NCBI GenBank assembly: GCA_025517525.1
Contig: JAOPJZ010000001.1
Span: 186,001 to 250,000 of the forward strand
DNA length: 64,000 bases
Origin: Natronosalvus hydrolyticus
Lineage (GTDB): Archaea > Halobacteriota > Halobacteria > Halobacteriales > Natrialbaceae
Direction of reading: 5' to 3'
Positions 34,945 through 43,300 of the stretch are shown one piece after another. A model generated the notes under the pieces. That model saw only the letters and a list, made by a program, of their open reading frames with translations, had not been told where the DNA came from and did no database searches. A program made the position numbers and the translations under genes. Position 1 is the stretch's first letter. Every line of letters starts with the position of its first letter.

Positions 34945-36159
34945 TCAGTTCTCGAGTCGCTCTCGGATCAGCGTCTCGAGGTCCTCGCGCAGTTCGTCGA
35001 CGGCGACTTCCTCGAGGACGGGCACGAAGAAGCCTTCGACGAGCATGTTGCGGGCCAGTCGTGGCGAGACACCACGAGAGGTCATATACAGCAGGTCCTC
35101 CTCGTCGATCTGGCCGACGGTTGCGGAGTGGCTGGCCTCGGTGTCGTGATTGTTGATGATGAGCTTGGGGGAGGCGTCGGCCTCGCTCTCGTCGCTCAGC
35201 ATCAGGGTGTTTTCGCGCTGGTAGGAACTCGTATCCCAGGCGCCGCGGCCGACGTCCTGGACCCCCTCGTACACCGAGCGGGCGGTGTCGTCGGTGACAC
35301 CACGGGTAACGAGGTCGGCCGTCGTGTGTTCGGCGCGGTGCCAGACTTTGACGTCGAGGTCGAAGTGCTGGTCGTTGTGGCCGAAGAACGCCCCGACGAT
35401 CTTGGTCTCCGAGGAGTCCCCAGCAAGTAGGGTCGAGGTTTCGGTTTTGGTCAGCTTCGTCCCGATGTTGCCTTCGATCCAGTTGATCGTGGCGTAGGTG
35501 TCGGTCTCACCGCGTTTGGCGGTGAAACAGTAGGAGTCTTCATCGAGGTTCTGGAGGCTGCCGTACTGGACGTAGCTGTTCTCGCCGGCGGCGATTTCGA
35601 CGATGCCGCTGTAGTACTGTTCCTCCTCGAGTGCCGTCCCAGTCGATTGGCGCTCGAGAATCGTGACCGACGAGGATTCCTCGGTGATCACGAGCGTGTA
35701 GTTAAACAGCGAGCGCGAGTGCTGTTCGGTCCGAATCGTGACGTCCTCGGCGTCGACACCTTCGGGGACGTAGACGACCGTTCCGGTGGTAAACAGCACC
35801 GTCGAGAGCGCCGTCAGGTAGTTCTCCTGCGGGTCGACGATGGAGCCGAAGTGCTCGCGAATGAGCCCCTCGTGTTCGGCGAGTGCGTCGGCCCACGAAA
35901 GCACGTCAACGTCGTCGGGGCCGACCTGATCTTTGTCCTCTGCCGCGTTGAGCGGATCGACCAGTTCCTCGAAATCGAGGCCGTGGAGGTTCGTCCAGTC
36001 GCGACCCGGCGTGCGGATCACGTCCGGCATGTCGAGCGTCTCGAGTGCCTCGAGCGCCTCGAGACGGGTCTCGAGCATCCAGTCGGGTTCCTCGAGGCGT
36101 TCCGAAATTTCGCGTACCTGTGCGTCCGTTAGATTGGCGTGTACCTGTGTCGTGCTCAT
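34945..36159 (-). CDS. sufD: Fe-S cluster assembly scaffold SufD
   Basis: 404 aa. A right-handed beta-helix core with repeated strands (VTIRTEQHSRSLFNY, YYSGIVEIAAGENSYVQYG) and a conserved C-terminus (EEDLLYMTSRGVSPRLARNM). It pairs with SufB and SufC to build 4Fe-4S clusters. It starts 1 nt after the SufB stop, third gene of sufCBD. Confidence 0.96.
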   Translation of the reverse strand: MSTTQVHANLTDAQVREISERLEEPDWMLETRLEALEALETLDMPDVIRTPGRDWTNLHGLDFEELVDPLNAAEDKDQVGPDDVDVLSWADALAEHEGLIREHFGSIVDPQENYLTALSTVLFTTGTVVYVPEGVDAEDVTIRTEQHSRSLFNYTLVITEESSSVTILERQSTGTALEEEQYYSGIVEIAAGENSYVQYGSLQNLDEDSYCFTAKRGETDTYATINWIEGNIGTKLTKTETSTLLAGDSSETKIVGAFFGHNDQHFDLDVKVWHRAEHTTADLVTRGVTDDTARSVYEGVQDVGRGAWDTSSYQRENTLMLSDESEADASPKLIINNHDTEASHSATVGQIDEEDLLYMTSRGVSPRLARNMLVEGFFVPVLEEVAVDELREDLETLIRERLEN

Positions 36160-36160
36160 A

Positions 36161-37591
36161 TTATCCGAGGCTTCCCTCCATCTCGAGTTCGATGAGGCGG
36201 TTGAGTTCGACCGCGTACTCGATCGGCAGTTCTTCGGTGATCGGCTCGATGAAGCCGGCGACGATCATCTTCTTGGCGTCGTCGTCGTCGAGGCCACGGC
36301 TCTGGAGGTAGAAGATGTCCTCGTCACCGATTTTCCCAACGGTTGCCTCGTGGGCGACGTCGACTTTCGACTCCTCGATTTCCATGTACGGCATGGTGTC
36401 GGAGGTCGATTCGTTGTCAAACATCAGCGCGTCACACTCGACAGCCGTCGAAGAGCCTTCGGCACCGTCGGCGATGTGGACGAGACCGCGATAGTTGGTG
36501 CGGCCGCCGTCTTTGGAGATCGATTTAGATTCGATCGTCGACTTCGTGTTCGGCGCGTTGTGGTAGACCTTCGCGCCGGTGTCGATGTTCTGGCCCTCGC
36601 CGGCGAAGGCGATGGTGATGTGCGTGTCGGTTGCGCCTCGCCCTTTGAGGATGGAACACGGGTAGAGCATGGTGGCTTTCGAGCCCATCGAGCCCGAAAT
36701 CCACTCCATGGTTCCGTCCGCGTCGACGAGCGCGCGCTTCGTGTTGAGGTTGTAGGTGTTCTTCGACCAGTTCTGGACCGTCGAGTACTGAACGTGTGCG
36801 CCTTCTTTGACGAAGACCTCGACGCCACCGCTGTGGAGGTTGTGTTTACCGTATTTCGGTGCGGAACAGCCCTCGATGTAGTGGACTTCCGACCCCGGTT
36901 CGGCGACGATGAGCGTGTGTTCGAACTGGCCCATCCCCTCACTGTTCATCCGGAAGTACGCCTGCACGGGCATCTCGACGGTGACGTCTTCGGGGACGTA
37001 AACGAACGACCCGCCCGACCAGACGGCACCGTGGAGGGCAGCGAACTTGTTGTCGCTTGGGGGGACACACGTCGTCATGAAGTGTTCCTTGACGATCTCG
37101 GGGTGTTCCTTGACCGCCCGGTCCATGTTCATGAAGACGACGCCTTTCTCCTCCCACTGCTCTTGCATGTTCTGGTAAACGACTTCGGACTCGTACTGGG
37201 CACCGACGCCCGAGAGCGCGTTCCGTTCGGCTTCCGGAATGCCGAGTTGCTCGAACGTGTCCTTGATGTCGTCTGGCAGTTCGTCCCAGTCGTCGACGCC
37301 TTCACGCTTGTCGACATCCGGTCGGATGTAGGGGACGATTTCTTCGATGTCGAGTTCCGTCAGGTCCGGCTGGCCGGGCCAGTCCGTCGGGAGCGGCATC
37401 GCGTGGTACTGCTTGAGTGCACGGAGGCGTCGCTCGAGCATCCACTCCGGTTCGTCTTTGTCTTCCGAGATCATCCGAATGACCTCTTCAGTCAGTCCTT
37501 TCTCGGACCGAACGGCCGAGCGCTCTTCTTTCTTGAACTCGAAGCGGGCTTCGGTGTCGGTCTCTTTGAGGTGGTCTTGTTCTGAACTCAT
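36161..37591 (-). CDS. sufB: Fe-S cluster assembly protein SufB
   Basis: 476 aa, typical length. SufB signature segments include PPSDNKFAALHGAVWSGGSF and EGCSAPKYGKHNLHSGGVEV, the latter carrying a conserved Cys (near 240) used in cluster assembly. The C-terminal EDIFYLQSRGL motif is shared with SufD. Second gene of sufCBD, 61 nt after sufC. Confidence 0.97.
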   Translation of the reverse strand: MSSEQDHLKETDTEARFEFKKEERSAVRSEKGLTEEVIRMISEDKDEPEWMLERRLRALKQYHAMPLPTDWPGQPDLTELDIEEIVPYIRPDVDKREGVDDWDELPDDIKDTFEQLGIPEAERNALSGVGAQYESEVVYQNMQEQWEEKGVVFMNMDRAVKEHPEIVKEHFMTTCVPPSDNKFAALHGAVWSGGSFVYVPEDVTVEMPVQAYFRMNSEGMGQFEHTLIVAEPGSEVHYIEGCSAPKYGKHNLHSGGVEVFVKEGAHVQYSTVQNWSKNTYNLNTKRALVDADGTMEWISGSMGSKATMLYPCSILKGRGATDTHITIAFAGEGQNIDTGAKVYHNAPNTKSTIESKSISKDGGRTNYRGLVHIADGAEGSSTAVECDALMFDNESTSDTMPYMEIEESKVDVAHEATVGKIGDEDIFYLQSRGLDDDDAKKMIVAGFIEPITEELPIEYAVELNRLIELEMEGSLG

Positions 37592-37652
37592 AGGTTGTAT
37601 CTGGTTGTGTTTACGGCTGTAGCGTTATGACGGTTTGGCTAGGTGAATATGG

Positions 37653-38561
37653 TTACGCCGTCTCGTAAACCTCTTCGCGGACCCAGTCGTACCCCTTGTC
37701 CTCGAGTTGCTCGGCGAGACTGGCATCGCCACTTTTGACGACCTTGCCGTCGAGCATGATGTGGACGCGGTCGGGTTTGACGTAGTCGAGAATGCGCTGG
37801 TAGTGAGTGATCTGAAGGATACCCGTTCCCTGCTCGTCGCGCAGGGCATTGATGCCGTGAGAGACGTCCTGCAGACGATCGATGTCCAGTCCGGAGTCGA
37901 TCTCGTCCAGAACTGCAACCGAGGGCTCGAGGATCGCAGCCTGGAGGACCTCGTTTTGCTTTTTCTCCCCGCCGGAGAAGCCGGCGTTGAGGTAACGGTG
38001 GGCGAACTTTTCGTCCATGTCGAGTTGGGCCATCTTCTCGCGGAGGATGTCCTGGAACTCTGAAACCCCGATCTCGCCGTCGTCGGCCGGACCTTCCATC
38101 GGCGATGGGACAGTCTCGTCTTCGTCCGCTTCGTCGGATTCGGCTTCGTCGGCTTCGAACAGTTCCTCACGCTCTTCGATTTTGGCGTTCAGCGCCGTTC
38201 GGAGGAAGTTCGTCATGGTGACACCCTCGATCTCGGCTGGATACTGGAAGCCGAGGAAGACACCGAGTGCGGCGCGCTCGTTGGGTTCGAGGTCGAGCAG
38301 GTTCCACGTGCGTTTGTCCGCTGGAATCTCGAAGTCCTCGCCGAACTCGTCCTCGTCGAGGTGGATCAGGACTTCACCCTCGGTGACTTCGTAGGCCGGA
38401 TGGCCAGCGATGACCTTCGCGGTCGTCGACTTCCCGGAGCCATTCGGTCCCATCAGGGCGTGGATCTCCCCGGATTCAACCTCGAGGTCAACCCCGCGGA
38501 GAATTTGTTCGTCGCCCTCTGCCACTTCAGCGTGCAAGTTTTTAAGTTCAAGACGTGCCAT
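37653..38561 (-). CDS. sufC: Fe-S assembly ATPase SufC
   Basis: 302 aa ABC-type ATPase. Walker A is GPNGSGKSTT, the signature is FSGGEKKQNE and Walker B leads into DEIDSGLD. It is longer than bacterial SufC because of an acidic insert of about 40 residues (EADEAESDEADEDE region, about 135-165), a common halophilic surface insertion. First gene of sufCBD. The upstream 335 nt separate it from the TnpB element. Confidence 0.96.
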   Translation of the reverse strand: MARLELKNLHAEVAEGDEQILRGVDLEVESGEIHALMGPNGSGKSTTAKVIAGHPAYEVTEGEVLIHLDEDEFGEDFEIPADKRTWNLLDLEPNERAALGVFLGFQYPAEIEGVTMTNFLRTALNAKIEEREELFEADEAESDEADEDETVPSPMEGPADDGEIGVSEFQDILREKMAQLDMDEKFAHRYLNAGFSGGEKKQNEVLQAAILEPSVAVLDEIDSGLDIDRLQDVSHGINALRDEQGTGILQITHYQRILDYVKPDRVHIMLDGKVVKSGDASLAEQLEDKGYDWVREEVYETA

Positions 38562-38896
38562 ATATTCGGTTACCTCTGTCGTTCGTTGGTGGGGTCGTCA
38601 GCCCCATAATGGTTTCGTATTCCATTGTGAACGATGGGTCAATTGGAGAATTATTTTCGATATAGAAAACAGAGTTTCTCACCACTGAAAGCCCGAAGCT
38701 GTGTTCTGTCTCCTTCAGGAACTCGAGGAGTCGTCTGATTCCCGGATGCATCCCACTACACGGCCGTATCCGGTATTTGCCGACCGCTGTTTCTGGTGTG
38801 CACGATAGTAACAACCGTCACTGCACAACTCATGTAACTAAATGTGGTTACCACCTCAGATCCGAAATACGCACAATTGATGAGGAGAAGCGCCCG
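38562..38896. other. Intergenic region between sufC and the TnpB element
   Basis: 335 bases, AT-richer than average, with no convincing gene. The part adjoining 38896 is the DNA that would be read as the guide of the TnpB omega-RNA. A short inverted repeat GTAAC/GTTAC lies at about 38835-38852. The sufC promoter should be here, but I could not pick one box confidently. Confidence 0.45.
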
Positions 38897-38995
38897 GTGA
38901 ACTACTCTTGCCTACTCAGCCGCTTTCGCGGCTTCCTTGAGGCAGGAGCTTCCTGCTTCTACGACGCGACGTGCAGACACGGAAAACGAGTCCAC
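38897..38995 (-). ncRNA. Predicted omega-RNA (sotRNA-like) of TnpB
   Basis: The tnpB 3' end doubles as an RNA scaffold. AGCCGC-GAAA-GCGGCT at 38918-38933 is a perfect stem with a GAAA tetraloop. Around it CTCCTGCCT pairs with AGGCAAGAG. The scaffold ends in GAGTAGTTCAC at 38897. The next ~20 nt (38896 down to 38877, starting CGGGCGCTTC) would be the guide. Sense-overlapping transcripts at tnpB 3' ends are known in Halobacterium; extent of the 5' end here is a guess. Confidence 0.6.
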
Positions 38996-40180
38996 AGCGG
39001 TCGCAGTCTCCACAGGCGTTGCTTTGGAGTGACCCACTCCTAGTTTCTCCAGACCACGCAATTCGACGTTCAACGCAGCGTTCCAATCCCTATCCAACTC
39101 GAACCCACACGACGGACAGGAATGCTCTCGCACCCACAACCGCTTCGTCGTTTCCACACCACACGATGCACACTCTTTCGTCGTTCCGCGTGGATTAACC
39201 TCGACGTAGTGGGTGCCGTGCTTGTCGCAGTGGTGTTCGAGAATCGCTCTGAACTCACTCCATCCAACTTCAGCCTTGTTGCGAGCGTTGCCATCTGATT
39301 CCAGCATCGACTTTACATTCAAGTCTTCGACAAACACGACATCGTACTCCGTCGCGTAGAAGTGTGCGAGCTTGTGCTTGTAATCGTGCTTCTTGTTCGA
39401 CATCCGAGCGTGCACTTCAGCGACTCGCCGGCGCTGTTTCTCCCAGTTATTCGACTCGTAGTGCTTCCGGGAGAGCGAGCGTTGCTCGCGTTCCAATCGT
39501 TCTCGCTCATCGGACAAGTCGAGCCGCCCGATAGACCGCCCATCCGAGTCGTGGATGAAGTTGAGAACGCCGAGGTCGAGGCCAACAGTGTCTTCGGCGT
39601 CTATACCTTTCACCTCAGGTTTCTCTGGTTCTTCGGTGCTGATGCAGAACGATGCGTACCACGCTCCCGTATGTTCTTTCTTCACAGTAACTTCCTTGAT
39701 AGCGTCGTGCTCGGGTAAGTCACGGTGGAGTCGGATTGGAATCTCCAGCGTTTCACCGCGGACTTTTTTGAGTCGGAGGATTGCTCGGTTTCTCGGGCCA
39801 CTCTTCTTGTCGAGTTCGAAGCCCGATTGCCGATACGTAAAACTCCTGTACTCACGCGGTGCTTTCCAGTTCAACGAGCCAACGTTGTACCCCTTGGATT
39901 TCAGTTTTCCAAGGTTGTTGATGTTGGTACGGATGCGTTCGACAGCTTTCTGCAACACGGTGGAGTAGACCTGTTTCAGACCTGTCCACTGTTGTTTGAG
40001 TTGTGGCAGAGTGTCGCGGATTTGCCAGACTCGCTGTCGAAGCGTTCCGTCGTCCTCGGGTATCTGATTGAATTCGTGGAGTGCGTGGTTGTAGAGTTGT
40101 CGCACGATATTTCTCGTCCAGTCAAGGCTCTCTCGCTGTTCGGTCGAGGGGAAGAGTCGATATCGTGGACTGTACTCCAT
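38912..40180 (-). CDS. tnpB: TnpB RNA-guided endonuclease (IS1341 family)
   Basis: 422 aa. The RuvC triad is intact: Asp202 (GLDLG), Glu285 (FVEDL) and Asp365 (DRDWNAAL). The zinc ribbon has Cys337/340 (CASC) and Cys355/358 (CPSC). N-terminal RLFPSTEQ and the helical wedge domain are normal. TnpB cuts DNA matching its omega-RNA guide and helps the element persist. The protein appears full length and possibly active. Base composition is less GC-rich and lacks the CTCGAG bias of its neighbours. No tnpA is adjacent, so mobility would need a trans-acting TnpA. Confidence 0.93.
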   Translation of the reverse strand: MEYSPRYRLFPSTEQRESLDWTRNIVRQLYNHALHEFNQIPEDDGTLRQRVWQIRDTLPQLKQQWTGLKQVYSTVLQKAVERIRTNINNLGKLKSKGYNVGSLNWKAPREYRSFTYRQSGFELDKKSGPRNRAILRLKKVRGETLEIPIRLHRDLPEHDAIKEVTVKKEHTGAWYASFCISTEEPEKPEVKGIDAEDTVGLDLGVLNFIHDSDGRSIGRLDLSDERERLEREQRSLSRKHYESNNWEKQRRRVAEVHARMSNKKHDYKHKLAHFYATEYDVVFVEDLNVKSMLESDGNARNKAEVGWSEFRAILEHHCDKHGTHYVEVNPRGTTKECASCGVETTKRLWVREHSCPSCGFELDRDWNAALNVELRGLEKLGVGHSKATPVETATAVDSFSVSARRVVEAGSSCLKEAAKAAE

Positions 40181-40248
40181 GCGACTTGCTCTCTGCTGGT
40201 GGTTGTGGTTAATTAAACATTTTGATTAGAATCGGTTTCGAATCGTGC

Positions 40249-40323
40249 GGGCGCTGTATCCCCGCCCTACTCGCTCACTTCGCTACGCTCTGTTCACTCC
40301 TTGAGGACGGGGGCTTAGCGCCC
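40249..40323 (-). ncRNA. Orphan omega-RNA-scaffold-like hairpin between tnpB and polB
   Basis: GGGCGCT (40249-40255) pairs with AGCGCCC (40317-40323). Inside, CCCCGCCCT faces AGGACGGGG with one mismatch. Read on the minus strand it has CCTCAAGGAG and GAGTAGGGCGGGG, the same landmarks as TnpB omega-RNA 3' scaffolds. It lacks the terminal TAGTTCAC. It may be the left end of this element or a relic 3' end of another IS1341. It also may terminate polB, whose stop is 22 nt away. Confidence 0.5.
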
Positions 40324-40344
40324 TATCCCTCAGCTAACGGACGG

Positions 40345-43300
40345 TCACATGAACGTATCCAGGCCGGTTTGTTCCTGACCGGATTTGACTTCGTCCCAGG
40401 ACATGCCAAGCGCCTCGAGGATCCGTTCGATTGGCCCCTGAAGCGTCTTCTCGAGCATCTTGTCGTAGTCGACGCTGAACGCATCCGGAATCTGGTCTTC
40501 GTACTCGAAACAGATGACGTCGGGGTCGCGTTTGAACGCTCCGTAGACGGGATCTGTGTGCGGGTCGAGCCCCTCTTCGTTCTCGAGGCGGCGGAAGAAC
40601 GCCGGGTCGACCCGGTCCAGATACAGCCGCTTTGGCTTGCTTCCCCGGTCGAAGTTGGTGCCGAGCATCCGGTTGGCATACTTCGCTCCGCGCACCTGGG
40701 CCGTGTCAGTATCGTAGTTGTCGAGACGCTTACCGATTCCACCGGGAATGGCGATCTCGTCGAGGCTGACTTCTCCCTCGAGGAAGTTATCGATCACACC
40801 GGCGACGTACTCGGTCACGGCGTCGATGTCGCCGTCACGGACGATCATTTCGATCACGCGGTGTTGGACTTCCTTGGTGATGGGAGCGATGTCCGAGCGC
40901 TTGTACTCGAAGCCGGTGATATCGATGTCGTCGACGTCTTTCCCCTCTTTCCAGACGATGTGGCCGGCGTAGCGCTTTTTCGTCCCGGCCTGGAAGAAAC
41001 GCCGATACAGTTTCTCGAACTCGATCTGGAAGCGATGGAATTCCGCATTGAGTTCCTCGAGGGCGAAGTCGTCGTACCGACCGTTGACGTACTCCTCGAT
41101 CTCGAACGATTGCTCGATGGCTTCCTCCGTCGAGACATCGGGGCCGAGCTCGAGCATAACGCTGTCAGTATCCCCGTAGGCTACGTCGTAGCTGATTTCG
41201 TTCGACGCTTGCTCGGTGAACTCGATGACTTCGCGGCCGGTCGCCGTGATCGCGGATGCGGCTTCCTTGTCGTAGAGCCGGAATCGTTCCCATCCCGAAA
41301 CGCCATACAGTGATTGACCGACGAACTGGAATTTTCCATTCCGGCCCGCAAGTAAGGAATGATTGTCGGCAACGGTGACACAGTAGACGCCGTCTTCGGC
41401 CGTACTCCGGGACGAACTTCGGTGCATCCGAAGCGTGTTCTTCGAGTCCTCCGTCACGTAAATTCGCCAGGATCCGCTATCGTGATTGTAACTTCCAGTC
41501 AACCCGAGATGGGCACAGAGGCGAAGCACATCGTCTCGCAATTTCTCGCTCGAAGTTGTGTACCGCCAACTGTTCGTCTGCCAGTCGCCGTCACCGTCGA
41601 TCAGAGTCTCGAGGAAGCGTCGTTTCTGACGGCGACTGCACTCGAAGACGAAATCCGGAATACGCTTTTCGAAGCTGTTGTCACCGCACGTCTCTCGAAG
41701 GAATTCGCCGAACAGTTTCGACGTGAACTGGTAACATCGGTCGTCGACGTAACAGTCGAATCCCATCCCCTCGAGCAGAGAACCGATCGTCATGTGGTGG
41801 TCGACGCCACCATCAGCCACTGGCACGACGTTCTGGGCGATTTTGACGGTCGTCGCTGAACCGCGAGTCTTTCCGTTGAATTCTTTCGTCTCTGACGTGT
41901 AAACGTTCCCTTCCGTGATGTACCAGGCGAGCAAGTCGAGAAACGCGTCGCCGTCAAAGGTACGTGGAATCCACTTTCGACCGGATTCCAGATGGACGAA
42001 GCTTCGTTCACACACCTCCTCGATGTACTCGCGGTTGGCCTCGAACTCTTCGGCCGTGAAGACGTATCCCGTTTGTCCAACGTCGGCTTTCGGGACTCGC
42101 CTTGGCGTCCACCCGAGTTCGGCAGTGAACGTGTGACCGTGCACCGATGGTCGAACCCAGACTTCGTATTCCTCGTCGATCATCCTCGTGAGGTCGACTG
42201 TCTCCAGTGTGTCACCGCCAGGCCCGTCCCAGTCGTGTGGCAACTCGTAATTCGTCGCTTGATCTAACGATCCAGCTTCGACGAACCGATACGTGTCTTC
42301 AGTAATTCCATTTCGCTCGTTTTTTCGAACGAGCATCCGATGATTTGGCGTTACTCGAAAGTCGATTTTACTCGTCTGTATATCGATGAGTTCGTTCGTA
42401 TAGTCCGGATATGCGTGTGTCTCTGTGACCGGTTTGACCTCCATTCGCATTGTCTCTGGATGCAACGAATAGACCTCGTCACCCACCTCGAGCGCCGTGA
42501 CATTTTGAACACCCTCGGGAGTTAGCACCTCAGTGTCCGGCGTGAAACAGTTCATAATAACCTTCACAGCTCCTTGCTGACGGTCATATTGTTCGTACGG
42601 CTGGGTGCCGGGTTCGTATTCGTTCCGAAGTGACTTTTTCTCTTCACGTTCGGCCAGCAGCTCGGTGATCATCTCCCGCATGACGCCGTCGGGCTCCTGG
42701 CGGAAGTGCGTCGGCTCGGGTTCCGTTGGCGCGACGAACGTCTCGCCGTCGTACTCGTCGGGGTCGACTCTCGTCTCGGGCGAGGCGTTGATCGTCGTCA
42801 TGCACATCGGATACAGGCTCTTCAGGTCGAGTACCGTCACGTTCTCTTTGACGCCCGTAATCGGCTCGAAAACGGCTCCGCCTTCGTACTCCTCGCCAGC
42901 TTCTTGTTGTCCTTTCGACGGCAACGCGAAGCGCCCGTAGGCTTCGTGGAGAACGTACATATCGACCGTATCGCCTGGCGTCGGCGCGTCTTCGAGTTTG
43001 CAGCCGACGAACGAGCGGACCTCGTCCCAGAAGGCAACGATCGACTGCTGGCGATCCAGTTCGACACAGAGTTCGACGTCACGAAGGTTGTACTCGAGCA
43101 ACCGTTTCGGATCGTTCTCCCAGAGGTCCCCGATGGAGCCGGCGTAGCGCTCTTTCCCGACCCCTAACTCAGCCTCGCCGACGGCGTCCAGCCGGTACGA
43201 ATCGAGTTCGGAGAACACCATCCGCTGGTAGCCATACAGCAAGTCGAAGACGACACGACCTTTGATATCCGGGCCACCCCAGTTGCTTCGCCAGACCTCG

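Larger units (their letters stand above)
38897..40323 (-). mobile_element. IS1341-type element (TnpB only)
   Basis: Element carrying tnpB without a TnpA transposase. The right boundary of the element on the minus strand is placed at the TAGTTCAC end (38897) typical of haloarchaeal TnpB 3' ends. The left boundary is less sure and may include the scaffold-like hairpin to 40323. CTCGAG, very common in the surrounding genes, is absent from tnpB by eye, supporting foreign origin. It sits between polB and sufC, interrupting a conserved haloarchaeal gene neighbourhood. Confidence 0.7.

Noticed and set aside
35933..37585. 550-codon plus-strand frame over sufB
   Set aside because: Antisense shadow of SufB, whose motifs are intact on the minus strand.
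38548..38814. 88-codon minus-strand frame upstream of sufC
   Set aside because: No promoter, no family features, and it overlaps the sufC start.
38800..38855. Possible fifth degenerate copy of the palindromic element (GATAGTAACA then TCACTGCACAAC)
   Set aside because: Only short scattered matches to copy D and no paired right arm.
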